A stretch of DNA of 64,000 bases from contig NZ_ACZN01000014.1 in the NCBI RefSeq assembly GCF_000176135.1, positions 310,001 to 374,000 on the forward strand, written 5' to 3'. Shown one piece after another: positions 55,009-63,734 of this stretch; within the stretch, counting starts at the first letter, position 1; each line of letters starts with the position of its first letter. A program made the translations under genes and the position numbers. Under the pieces are notes generated by a model. It did not search any database and was not told where the DNA came from. It saw only the letters and a program-made list of their open reading frames with translations. Source of the DNA: Vibrio coralliilyticus ATCC BAA-450 (lineage in GTDB: Bacteria; Pseudomonadota; Gammaproteobacteria; Enterobacterales; Vibrionaceae).

Positions 55009-55061
55009 CATTTATGGAATTAGTAATTCATAAATGGATTATATTCATCATTTATGAAATT
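55009..55061. promoter_or_regulatory. Three-repeat LysR operator region
   Basis: CATTTATGGAATT (55009-55021), its inverted form AATTCATAAATG (55025-55036) and CATTTATGAAATT (55049-55061) lie between the divergent LysR and monooxygenase genes. The first two form an inverted repeat, the third a direct one, spaced about two helical turns. Confidence 0.65.
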
Positions 55062-55100
55062 CACTATGCTTTTTTCGTCACAAGGAAACAGGAGAACAGC

Positions 55101-55400
55101 ATGACCACATTATACGTCACGGCAGGACTGGTATTGTCGAGTGAGAGGCCCCGTCAAGAGGTGTTAGCCGCCATGCGTCAACTGACACAAGCCACCCTAA
55201 CGGAACCGGGCTGTGTGTCGTTTGAATTCTTGGCCCACCACGCCGATCCCTCGCGTTTCACCCTCTGGGAGCGCTGGGATAGCGAGGCAGCCCTCGACGC
55301 CCATTATCACAAAGCGCACACCCGCGCATACCTATCCCAAGGCTGGACCCGGATCGAGTCTCTACACAAACACTACTCGTTGACGTCGCCGGAGGCTTAA
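55101..55400 (+). CDS. YgiN/ABM-family quinol monooxygenase-like protein
   Basis: 99 residues, the antibiotic-biosynthesis-monooxygenase fold: LYVTAGLVLSSERPRQEVLAAMRQL, TEPGCVSFEF, FTLWERWDSEAALDAHYHKAHTR. These dimeric ferredoxin-like enzymes oxidise quinols or similar aromatics without cofactors. GGAG is 8 bp before the ATG. It overlaps the next gene at TAATG. Confidence 0.85.
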   Translation: MTTLYVTAGLVLSSERPRQEVLAAMRQLTQATLTEPGCVSFEFLAHHADPSRFTLWERWDSEAALDAHYHKAHTRAYLSQGWTRIESLHKHYSLTSPEA

Positions 55401-55615
55401 TGAAACAACGTATCGTCTTTGGCGTCTTGATGTCTTTGTTACTCTCTAGCTTAATGACCCTATGGGTAACTTGGCTCAATCTCGGCATGACCCCAGCGTT
55501 TTTCGCCGCATGGGGCAAAGCCTTCGTCTGTGCTTGGCCTGCCGCGGCGGCCATTGCCATCAGCCTAGGGCCATATGTTCAACGGATGACAACACGGCTG
55601 CTCAGACCTCGATAG
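55400..55615 (+). CDS. DUF2798-family small membrane protein
   Basis: 71 residues with two hydrophobic segments (FGVLMSLLLSSLMTLWVTWLN; AFVCAWPAAAAIAISLGPYV) and the DUF2798 pattern (FxxxWxxxF, WPxAxP-like). The start codon overlaps the previous stop, so it is translationally coupled to the monooxygenase-like gene. Function unknown. Confidence 0.8.
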   Translation: MKQRIVFGVLMSLLLSSLMTLWVTWLNLGMTPAFFAAWGKAFVCAWPAAAAIAISLGPYVQRMTTRLLRPR

Positions 55616-55642
55616 TCCACGAGATCTGGCCGTATCACTGCC

Positions 55643-56020
55643 CTAGGACAGGTCGGCGATGAACTCCATCTCGACCTTAGCGGCCAAAGGTAACGCGGCA
55701 ACCGCAACGCACAGGCGGGCAGGTTTATGAGAGCCGAAAAAAGCCTCATACACCCCATTAATGCGATCGAAGTCTGTCATGTCGGTCACGTACACGCCTA
55801 CCCTCGCGATACGGGCTTTGGTGCCCCCCGCGTCTTCGACAATCGCTAAACCATTTTTTAAACACTGCTTGGCTTGCTCCGCGGCATCTTCTGAGACCAT
55901 GTGCATCGTTTTCGGATCGAGCGGTAATTGCCCAGAGACACATAAGGTCTTGCTGAGGATCGCGGCATGAGAGTATGGGCCCACCGCTTTCGGGGCCCGT
56001 TTTGACGAGGTCAGTTTCAT
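55643..56020 (-). CDS. RidA-family enamine/imine deaminase
   Basis: 125 residues with APKAVGPYSHA near the start, LCVSGQLPLDP, GTKARIARVGVYVTDMTDF and the C-terminal signature PARLCVAVAALPLAAKVEMEFIA. The Arg of PAR and the terminal Glu are the active-site residues. It hydrolyses reactive enamines/imines such as 2-aminoacrylate. GGAAAC lies upstream of ATG. It converges with the DUF2798 gene. Confidence 0.9.
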   Translation of the reverse strand: MKLTSSKRAPKAVGPYSHAAILSKTLCVSGQLPLDPKTMHMVSEDAAEQAKQCLKNGLAIVEDAGGTKARIARVGVYVTDMTDFDRINGVYEAFFGSHKPARLCVAVAALPLAAKVEMEFIADLS

Positions 56021-56368
56021 GGTCAGTTTCCTTGGTTACAATTCGTTCACTCAAAGACTCGGGGATGGTCAACCAACACCATGGCTCAGTCGCGGTTGTC
56101 AGCGCACACACCGCTTGGCACATCAGACACACTCGCTAGGCACAGCAAGGCCCCAAGCATCAATACGACCAGTGTAAACATAGCGAGCCCTCTTGAGGAT
56201 GTGGTCAACTTAATCACGGCTCCGTACCCCTCAGTCTGGGGGACCGTCCGCTTCGCGCTCAGACGAAGGATTCGGGCTGGAGCGGCGTTTCATCCTAGAA
56301 ACGCCCCCTTAGGCTGCAAACTTAATTATCATTAACAGGGTTTATTAAGCCACTGACCCAACGCTCCC
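56021..56368. other. Non-coding stretch with possible promoter
   Basis: About 350 bases. A minus-strand 31-codon frame (56086-56181, hydrophobic, AGAGGG upstream) is possible but weak. TTAATTATCATTAA near 56320 resembles part of a Fur site and could serve RidA. Nothing else recognised. Confidence 0.35.
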
Positions 56369-57097
56369 TCAATGTAACGTCAAGGATTCCAGATCCCCCG
56401 GGAACACCCCTTGCGTAAAAGAGGGAACAATCAACTCCGGTGCCAGCAATAGATTCATCCCGTTACGCTTGGCCACCGGATTGCCCAAAGTATCCCAGCC
56501 GCGTTGATGAGAGTAGTCGACCGATATGTGAGTGATCGACGAAAAGAAGTGCAACGACACGGACCGCGCAATGCACTGCTTCACCGCTGTGCCCACCGCG
56601 CGTTTTTGGGGAGAGAACACCAGCACAATCTTCTCGTACGATTCCAATACACGCGTGTCGCCATCTCGATGCGGAAACACACACAACGGACTTGGCCGAG
56701 CTCCCTGTTGATATGTTCTCATAGCACTCATTAATCCCGACCACACTGGTCGCCCAACGCGATTGAGCAAGGTGTACGCATCACGTGCTCCCGTGACGGT
56801 TCGTGTTAACTGCGCCCCCTTTTCAAGGGTCAGGAGCTCGCCCGGTTGCACAGGCTCTGTCCACGTAGGCACGACGGCATCGTCATCATGCAGGGAACCG
56901 ACGTGAAAAAAACCGTGGCATTCTGAGCGCCAGGAAAGATGGATCAGGTGATAAAATCGATCGACTGTCGCCCAGACCGTCGAGACCCCCTGATCGGGAT
57001 CGCACGCTTTCACCCCTTTGAATACCTGTAACTGATGCCCTTGAAGCGCGGCGATACTGGCCGCATCTAACCGAATCGTAACGGAATAAGTGGTCAT
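56369..57097 (-). CDS. Hypothetical protein
   Basis: A 242-residue soluble protein with no signal peptide. Beta-rich start (TTYSVTIRLDAASIAALQGHQLQVFKGVKA), middle with WATVDRFYHLIHLSW. AGGAGG precedes the ATG. It stands alone between divergent small genes. No family recognised. Confidence 0.7.
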   Translation of the reverse strand: MTTYSVTIRLDAASIAALQGHQLQVFKGVKACDPDQGVSTVWATVDRFYHLIHLSWRSECHGFFHVGSLHDDDAVVPTWTEPVQPGELLTLEKGAQLTRTVTGARDAYTLLNRVGRPVWSGLMSAMRTYQQGARPSPLCVFPHRDGDTRVLESYEKIVLVFSPQKRAVGTAVKQCIARSVSLHFFSSITHISVDYSHQRGWDTLGNPVAKRNGMNLLLAPELIVPSFTQGVFPGDLESLTLH

Positions 57098-57275
57098 ATT
57101 CTGCCTCCTAACTAGTCACACTGCCCACCGGGTTCCTATACTATGCACTGTGTAACGTAGCCGCTCCGTATCAATACAGTATCAGTTTCCCACTCGACGC
57201 CAGCAAACCACCCATCCTGGACTATCTTTATAACAGGTACACCCAATCTTTTTATCGCAGAATGTGAGGTTGCGC

Positions 57276-57515
57276 ATGAGTATTGATCCCCTCGTTTTTC
57301 TTCAGCAACACGCCAAGGCCCATCCCACCCCAGCCAGTGTCCTCACCACTCAAGAGTTCGTCAGGTGGTGGGATCAGCAATGCCCTTCGTGTGCGCTTGA
57401 TATGACACAAGCCAACCTCATCTTGCACAATCTCACCACCACACAAGCCGAACTGTCACTCGCGACCAAGTTTGATGCCGAACGCGATCTGTGCTGGAGT
57501 TACACCATGAAGTGA
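57276..57515 (+). CDS. Small hypothetical protein
   Basis: 79 residues, start MSIDPLVFLQQHAKAH, with GAGG 6 bp before ATG at 57276. Soluble; contains a QQCPSCALD pair of Cys. It ends at a strong hairpin. No family recognised. Confidence 0.65.
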   Translation: MSIDPLVFLQQHAKAHPTPASVLTTQEFVRWWDQQCPSCALDMTQANLILHNLTTTQAELSLATKFDAERDLCWSYTMK

Positions 57516-57520
57516 CAAAA

Positions 57521-57540
57521 GAGGCGCCCTTAGGCGCCTC
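57521..57540. terminator. Bidirectional hairpin terminator
   Basis: GAGGCGCC and GGCGCCTC form a perfect 8-bp GC-rich stem with a 4-base loop. On the minus strand it is followed by TTTT. It separates the convergent small gene and the racemase operon. Confidence 0.8.
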
Positions 57541-57552
57541 AGTTCTCCCCAT

Positions 57553-58290
57553 TTATTGAGGGAATTCCGTCGGGGGCTCGTAAGTAATACGACTCGCCCG
57601 CAGTCGGTTACTCATCAAACTCTGCAACATACCAATAGCCGCTCCGACAGGGGCCACGACAGGTACATAACGCCCCAGTTCGTCTTCCAACGCGTCCGTG
57701 AGCCACTGATTGACTTCCAACATCCCAGTGCACCCAAGCACAATTGCCTCAGCTTGGTCGTCTCTGATCGCGCTAAGGCTTTGTGCCAACAACGCCTGTT
57801 GGAGTTCGATTTTATTGTCCAATTTCTCTACTGGGATCCCCGCTTGGCGCACAGAGGCCAAATGATTGGCCATGCCCCACTGGCGTGCCAAGTCCCACAA
57901 CATAGGCACCACAGAGCTGACCACGGTCACGATGGAAAACCGGCTCGAGACCATAGCGGCGTTCATCATTGCAGGGGCAAAGCCCCCCACCACTGGAATG
58001 TCGACAATTTCCTTCACCGCCTCCACCGCTGGCTCCCCAAAGCAATTGATGAACAATCCATCATACCCATCGCGTTCCGCTTCGAGTGCCACCCGAGCGA
58101 TATCACGGCCATCCCACAATTCGGCCGCTCGACTTTGAATGAAGGGGGTAGCCCGATCCCCCAGCGCTTGATAGTCGACGTGAACGTTAGGGGCACGGAT
58201 GGGTTCGATCTCGCGTTTGAATGCCTCGATGAACGGGCGAGCCCCCGCTTCAGAAATGGGGATGATCACCAATAGTCGTTGCTCAGTCAT
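57553..58290 (-). CDS. Asp/Glu/hydantoin racemase-family protein
   Basis: 245 residues. The two catalytic Cys motifs are FINCFGEPAVEA (about residue 78) and VLGCTGMLEV (about residue 182); also VVGGFAPAMMNA. The family interconverts L and D forms of aspartate, glutamate or 5-substituted hydantoins. AAGGAGA is before the ATG, and the start follows the DUF917 stop by one base, so the two are translationally coupled and probably act on one compound, perhaps a hydantoin. Confidence 0.88.
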   Translation of the reverse strand: MTEQRLLVIIPISEAGARPFIEAFKREIEPIRAPNVHVDYQALGDRATPFIQSRAAELWDGRDIARVALEAERDGYDGLFINCFGEPAVEAVKEIVDIPVVGGFAPAMMNAAMVSSRFSIVTVVSSVVPMLWDLARQWGMANHLASVRQAGIPVEKLDNKIELQQALLAQSLSAIRDDQAEAIVLGCTGMLEVNQWLTDALEDELGRYVPVVAPVGAAIGMLQSLMSNRLRASRITYEPPTEFPQ

Positions 58291-58291
58291 G

Positions 58292-59548
58292 TCAGTCTCC
58301 TTGTTGAGCATGTGTCGCTAGGTTCGGGCCAAAGTAGCCCAGAGATTGCAATAAGGTGTTGAAACGCGCCAATTCAGCCCCCGTCGTCAAGGCTGGGGCG
58401 GCAGGCAACCTGAACAGAAACACCTCTTGCCCTTCCACCACATCTTCGACAGATAGGCCATGGAAGCCCTGCAAATTCGCCTGCGCAGCCTCGCGCTCAT
58501 CGGGGGACAAAGGCTGCACAATCCGCTTAATGACCGGCGGTTCAAGACGCCCCATCAAACACAGCAGATCGGGCGCCATTCCTAATGGATGACTGCATTG
58601 CGTATCCCATACAATCAAATTTTCATTCTGATTGACGACCACGAGAGTGCGTTCGGCGCCAGTGTCATCCTGCTGGACGAGGGTGAGCACAGTGAAATCA
58701 AATCCCCCCTGCGATCGCGAGGAGATCTTAGCCAACCGGCAAGGTTGCGTGTTGTCAAACAATGGCGTCAGTGGCTGATCGAAAGTTTGGGTGTATTCAT
58801 CGCGAAACGCCCCGAGTGGATCAGGGCAGTCCGGCGCAATTTGCCGTAACATCTTACCGATAGCCCGAGAGTGCGTTACCGTGTCTGCGATCAACCCCTG
58901 ACGTGCCTCTGACGCTGTCATCGCCCAACCCGCAATCGCGGCAATGCCATCAAACGTACCCACGCTACTCAACAAGGGACGCAAGGTCATTTCAGCGATT
59001 TGCGCCTGCTCGACAGGCGTACTGTTTGGGGTCAGGTCCAACGTCAACGCCCCCGGATATTGTCCCCCCTTAAATGGCCCATCCGCGGCATTCAAGATCA
59101 CCAATGGGGTCGCTGCAATCGACTCGCTGAACGTTAATAAACTCAACGTTGGCACAGAGCGGTTGGCCCCATCGGCATTCAGCACCTTGAGTGGCCCGTC
59201 TCGCTTGGAAATCGCCGCCAACATGGCAACAAACAAGTTTGACCCCGTTTCTACCGACACCACAAACGTCAGAGGCTCCGTCAGCCGGCGCTGCAAAACC
59301 GATAGTGCCCGAGTTTCTGCCCCATTGAGCCCAATTTTTTCAAAACTCTCGGGCGATCCCATCGCCGCCACCACCGCACCTCGATCCTGCGCTTCAAGCG
59401 CCTGCATGTCGACCAATTGCACACCATGGTCCGCCATTAGGATCTGCTGGATGAATGCATACGCGGTTTGAATCGAACCGCCCCCTCCACTGGCCAACAG
59501 CGTGGCGCCACTGGCGATGTCAAACAAATCCTCTCGTGCTAATTCCAT
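58292..59548 (-). CDS. DUF917-family protein (S-methylthiohydantoin desulfurase-like)
   Basis: 418 residues. Start MELAREDLFDIASGATLLASGGGGS, then VAAMGSPESFEK and VLNADGANRSVPTLSLLTF, with GWAMTASEAR in the middle; this is the DUF917 pattern. Some members act on thiohydantoins and others sit in hydantoin/purine breakdown operons. ATG at 59548 has AGGAG 8 bp upstream. First gene of a two-gene operon with the racemase; the large regulator gene ends 27 bp before it on the same strand. Confidence 0.85.
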   Translation of the reverse strand: MELAREDLFDIASGATLLASGGGGSIQTAYAFIQQILMADHGVQLVDMQALEAQDRGAVVAAMGSPESFEKIGLNGAETRALSVLQRRLTEPLTFVVSVETGSNLFVAMLAAISKRDGPLKVLNADGANRSVPTLSLLTFSESIAATPLVILNAADGPFKGGQYPGALTLDLTPNSTPVEQAQIAEMTLRPLLSSVGTFDGIAAIAGWAMTASEARQGLIADTVTHSRAIGKMLRQIAPDCPDPLGAFRDEYTQTFDQPLTPLFDNTQPCRLAKISSRSQGGFDFTVLTLVQQDDTGAERTLVVVNQNENLIVWDTQCSHPLGMAPDLLCLMGRLEPPVIKRIVQPLSPDEREAAQANLQGFHGLSVEDVVEGQEVFLFRLPAAPALTTGAELARFNTLLQSLGYFGPNLATHAQQGD

Positions 59549-59575
59549 CTTGCTCACTCCTGATTTCTAACAAAA

Positions 59576-62476
59576 TTAATCGATGTTCAGTGCCCCTCTC
59601 ACCCACACCATGAGCCGTTCCGCCCGATCAAGATACGTCAGCTCCCCGTGACTGCGCATAAAATGCAAACCCGATTGCAACACCGCTCGAGCACGATGCG
59701 GCTGCTTAGAGCTGAGCCTCAATTCTGCACTCATGCAGCAGTACAATGAATGCCCCATACGGTGCCCGGACTTGGCCAACCAGTGATGATATCCGTCAGC
59801 CAGTAGAGCTAGCCCCAACTCACCTTGTCCTTGTCGACCCAGAGACCAACCTAAAAAGACTTTCGCAATGCCAATAAAGAACGGCATTTCAAATCTTTGT
59901 GCGAGCGCCAACAGGGCTTCTGCTCGCGATTCGACCTCCTCCGCTTGCTCAGCATGGAAGTAGTAAAACAACGCGGCTTGCGCCCCGATCGCTTCACTGA
60001 ACACATTGTCACTGGAGGCCACCAGATCCGTCATCGCCACCAAATGACGCCGCGCTATCGGCGCCTCTCCCCTCAAGGAATAGCTCAGCACCAAAAACAA
60101 GGTGGCTACCACTCGGGGATCTTGACCAAACTCACGCAGATCTCGCGAATGGTCCTGGACTTGGTGCAGATCAAGGGCTTGCTGCGCACAAACAATGGCC
60201 GCATCGAGATCGCCCGCCCAAAAGTGCGTATTGGCTTGCGCTGCCCAACCATGCACTTGAATGCAGCTATCCGCCATCGTCACACCGTGTTGTTGGATAA
60301 CGCTCGCCAGACGCAACGCTTCATCCAGCTCGAGCGCCATGAGTTTTTCCAACCATTGATGAAAAAACACACTGCCCAAACCACCTTGCTGCGCGCTTTT
60401 CACGCACACCCGTTGCAGTTGATCGAACACGCGCTTTTGCTGTGGGGACGACCAACCATAGTGGGACTTGTACACCGTCCCCAGTAGCAGCAACCAATTG
60501 ATTTCCCGACGCAAACTGTACGCTAGTTGCAACGACGACTCCGCCCATTGCAAAGTCGTGATGGCTTGGTGCAGTTCCCCCTGATCTTTGTGCCCTCGTG
60601 CGATCTCCATATAACGCTCGAAGGCCTTTGCCGGCTGCCCTTGCTGTGCAAGACAGTGGGCGTACAGCAGCGGCCACTCAGCAGGAGTGCCTCCTTGATC
60701 CAGCCGTGGCGCTAGCGCTTGAGTCAAGTGTGTGTTGATATCAATCCACACAGGCGACGTGATACGATCTTTGAGGTAGGCATGCACTGTCGAATGCAGA
60801 AACGTGTATCTGTTTGACTCCACTCGTCGAAGAAGCGAGCTTTGACATAAGATCGCGAGCGCGGCGTCCCCATAGCTAAACGTGGCACGGATCACGTCAC
60901 TGTCCACGGAAGGGCCACAGGCGACAGCCGCCCAAAGCACCCGTTTTTGCTCGACAGTCAAACGCTCCAGCTGCTGATCGACAAACGAATACGACGGAGC
61001 GAGCGGTTCTGCCTCAAAGGGAGCTTCTAAGATGAGTTGGCGCAGAAACGCCGGATTGCCACCACAGATGTCAACACACTGCGCTAATACGACGTCCGAC
61101 ACCGCACTCGGCGCCCAGCGCTGAGCCAGACTCGTCGTGTCCTCTCGAGTTAACGGTGACAAGGTGTGCACTTGGATGTGCCAGCGATCAGAAAACCCCC
61201 ATGGCAGAGGCCGATCGCTGGCTATCAGGCATCTGGGTGGCACCGACATTTGTTCCATTGCACGTTGGATCACTTGCCAACTGTCTCCATCCACACATTC
61301 CGCATCGTCAAGCACGAGTACCCTCACCTGCGTTTGACTCAGTACCTGTCGCACCAATTTCGCATCCGTTGTGGCAACGCGCAGCGCCAAACGCTCAGTT
61401 CTCGGCATCGCTTTGGCGTCAAGTAATACCAGTAGTCGCTCAGTCTCGTTGATCGACAACCCTATGCGTTGCGCTGCATCCGAACGCTCTGACGTCGACG
61501 CCCAGCCAGGCAAAGCCAGCGCCGACAATAACAGCTTGGCCAACACGCTCAGTGAATCCACCTGCTCACGAGCCATCACCGTGATCCGACGTCCCGATAG
61601 TGCCGCAATGACGTGTTCACCCACAGCGTGCATCAAATGTGACTTCCCCACACCTCGATCGCCTTGAATGTGCACACACTGTACCGGTTGACGAGTTGGG
61701 TTCTCTCCCCTCAACACTTGTGTCATCTGTTGCCACTCCGCTTGGCGGCCAACCAATTGAGTGGTCAGGTCGGCCCCTAAATGGAGCAACCAATAACCCG
61801 TTGCGATCTGGACCGACATACGTTCAATAACGTAGCACTGAGACAACGCCACCATACTGGCGTCATCGACAACCCAACTCCACGGCCCCAACAGCTGTAC
61901 CAGCGACACCAATTCATCCAGATCGCGTTTCTTGATCGGATCACCATGATCAGGTCCCATCACCAGGTCACTTTTCTTGATCGCAACCTTAACCGGCCCT
62001 CCCCCAGGGGGGAGCCGTTGATGCCGACTCAATTGTTGTAGACGTTCCAACGTCTGGCTATCAGCGTCGTAACCAATGTAGTAACCACCGACCTTGTCCA
62101 TCACCGTCAGACCCGTCACCTTGAGCCACGCACCGATATCCTGTTCGCTTAGGTCATGCCCCCTCGGGGACGCAAAAATGACGTACAACCAGACCGACTT
62201 AGGGCGTGCCTTCGGTACCAGCTCCTCCTCCGAGGGACGGGCAATAAGCTCATCGACACTGGCCCCGAAGAATTTGGCCATTTGACCTGCAATTCGAAAA
62301 CTGACCGGTTTTCCCGTCTCGATACGCTTAACCGTCGCGATCGAGACTTGGCAATTGGCATCATACAACGCGTGCGATAACCCTTCTTGACTAAACCCGT
62401 TCAACTGTCGCAGCGATTTGATCTTCTGACGGCATAACTGCACCTTCCCTGCACTCTGACCTTTGCTTGATTCCAC
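59576..62476 (-). CDS. Large XRE-STAND-TPR transcriptional regulator
   Basis: About 966 residues. An XRE helix-turn-helix is at residues 17-77 (IKSLRQLNGFSQEGLSHAL...VSIATVKRIETG). A small alpha/beta module follows (about 93-215), with IGYDADSQTLERLQQL, resembling the cyclase-like module of other large ATPase regulators. The STAND ATPase has Walker A GDRGVGKS (about 272-279) and Walker B VLVLDDAE. The C-terminal half is helical TPR-like (about 600-950). Such MalT-like proteins oligomerise on binding an inducer. GTG at 62476 with AAGGTGA 5 bp upstream is the likely start. It precedes the DUF917/racemase genes on the same strand, so it probably controls them. Confidence 0.82.
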   Translation of the reverse strand: MESSKGQSAGKVQLCRQKIKSLRQLNGFSQEGLSHALYDANCQVSIATVKRIETGKPVSFRIAGQMAKFFGASVDELIARPSEEELVPKARPKSVWLYVIFASPRGHDLSEQDIGAWLKVTGLTVMDKVGGYYIGYDADSQTLERLQQLSRHQRLPPGGGPVKVAIKKSDLVMGPDHGDPIKKRDLDELVSLVQLLGPWSWVVDDASMVALSQCYVIERMSVQIATGYWLLHLGADLTTQLVGRQAEWQQMTQVLRGENPTRQPVQCVHIQGDRGVGKSHLMHAVGEHVIAALSGRRITVMAREQVDSLSVLAKLLLSALALPGWASTSERSDAAQRIGLSINETERLLVLLDAKAMPRTERLALRVATTDAKLVRQVLSQTQVRVLVLDDAECVDGDSWQVIQRAMEQMSVPPRCLIASDRPLPWGFSDRWHIQVHTLSPLTREDTTSLAQRWAPSAVSDVVLAQCVDICGGNPAFLRQLILEAPFEAEPLAPSYSFVDQQLERLTVEQKRVLWAAVACGPSVDSDVIRATFSYGDAALAILCQSSLLRRVESNRYTFLHSTVHAYLKDRITSPVWIDINTHLTQALAPRLDQGGTPAEWPLLYAHCLAQQGQPAKAFERYMEIARGHKDQGELHQAITTLQWAESSLQLAYSLRREINWLLLLGTVYKSHYGWSSPQQKRVFDQLQRVCVKSAQQGGLGSVFFHQWLEKLMALELDEALRLASVIQQHGVTMADSCIQVHGWAAQANTHFWAGDLDAAIVCAQQALDLHQVQDHSRDLREFGQDPRVVATLFLVLSYSLRGEAPIARRHLVAMTDLVASSDNVFSEAIGAQAALFYYFHAEQAEEVESRAEALLALAQRFEMPFFIGIAKVFLGWSLGRQGQGELGLALLADGYHHWLAKSGHRMGHSLYCCMSAELRLSSKQPHRARAVLQSGLHFMRSHGELTYLDRAERLMVWVRGALNID

Positions 62477-62642
62477 AATGTTCACCTTTTCACACTCGGG
62501 CGGGCAGTAACACCAAGTATGTGCAACTCATCATCTATTTGTTTTATCAATATTGCAGGGTAGAGATATATAGACAACTGATTGCATATTTTTCAATCAA
62601 TTTTGTGAACACTCATTTCTTCTCGACACCAACACAGCTCTT

Positions 62643-63734
62643 TTAGGGCGTCGCTAAACGGGCACGCAACCCCATGATCCAAGAATGACCGGCAAGAGCC
62701 TCGCCACGCAACGGGGCAACGTATTGGATCGTAGGCGTTAACGTCAACGCCCCCAACGGCAATCGATAAAACAGTTCCGCATTTCGAACCACCTCCTTAT
62801 CCTCGTTAGCTTGCCCCCAACCCACAGCCATACCTAAAGCGCCAGATCCAATGCCCTCATAGCCAGTACCCGCCACCACTGAAGTGGAATACAACACTTG
62901 AGATCCGTGCGCGATCCCCCCACGGAGAAACGGAGTCCAAGCACCCAGAGCCGCGGTCCAGGAGAAACTCATCCCCGCCTGAGGTTCACGCTCTCTCTCA
63001 TCACCATCACTTTGCCATCCCGTCACATGAAACTGGTTCATCAGCGCCTGATCGGGATCTGCGACCCAACCCAATTCGACCGCCTCAAATGTCCGGCCAT
63101 CATGAAACACGTCACCCGCTCTTTGCCACGGATGGCTCGAATCAGCACTCGCATCCGACACACTTAACTGAAGGTAATAATGCGGCGAAAGCGTGTCGCG
63201 GATCATTCCCCCTATCGAGGCTTCGTCAGGCAAAACAATGGTGCCAGATCCCGTACTGAAGTGAAGGTTTGTGAACCCGGAATAGGGGCTGCCATATGGA
63301 TATAAATCGATGAAATCTGTCGAATCGAGATAACCCGCCATGGCATGTACCTTTCCCGACCACCCCGTTTGATCCCAATAGGCATGTGTTAACCGCCACC
63401 CCTGATCACTGAAAGGGGCGCCAATGACACTCCTCGCGCCTAACGCGGCCGGAAGCCATTGACTGGGAGGCAGTGACGTTAATCCATGTCGGTGGTCAAT
63501 GGTCATGTGCAATTGGCCAGTCGGACTGGAAACCCATTGCGCGCTCAATCTCGCCAATCCAGCGGCCGAATCTCGATCGCCTGTAGGCTGAACAGTGTCC
63601 GCCACGGCTCCAAAGACATAGTACTCCCCTTGAACCTGCCACGGCTCGGTGTCGTTGGCGAGCACCGCCATGGGCGTGCTGAGAAGAAGACAAAATGAAA
63701 GGGATGTCCATTGCTTGATATGGATGGGCGTCAT
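62643..63734 (-). CDS. Carbohydrate-selective porin (OprB-like)
   Basis: 363 residues with a signal peptide (LSFCLLLSTPMAVLA) and a beta-barrel pattern: FTNLHFSTGSGTIVLPDEASIGGMIR, VELGWVADPDQ, HVTGWQSDGDERE and NAELFYRLPLGALTLTPTIQYV. This matches OprB-type outer-membrane sugar porins. GAGG lies before the ATG at 63734. It sits upstream of the regulator gene on the same strand and could feed the substrate of the DUF917/racemase pathway. Confidence 0.82.
   Translation of the reverse strand: MTPIHIKQWTSLSFCLLLSTPMAVLANDTEPWQVQGEYYVFGAVADTVQPTGDRDSAAGLARLSAQWVSSPTGQLHMTIDHRHGLTSLPPSQWLPAALGARSVIGAPFSDQGWRLTHAYWDQTGWSGKVHAMAGYLDSTDFIDLYPYGSPYSGFTNLHFSTGSGTIVLPDEASIGGMIRDTLSPHYYLQLSVSDASADSSHPWQRAGDVFHDGRTFEAVELGWVADPDQALMNQFHVTGWQSDGDEREREPQAGMSFSWTAALGAWTPFLRGGIAHGSQVLYSTSVVAGTGYEGIGSGALGMAVGWGQANEDKEVVRNAELFYRLPLGALTLTPTIQYVAPLRGEALAGHSWIMGLRARLATP

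Noticed and set aside
55758..56132. A minus-strand frame overlapping RidA
   Set aside because: Shadow of the RidA gene in another frame, without start signals.
56086..56181. A 31-codon hydrophobic minus-strand frame upstream of RidA
   Set aside because: The ribosome-binding site is only moderate and such short hydrophobic frames arise by chance; not enough to call a gene.
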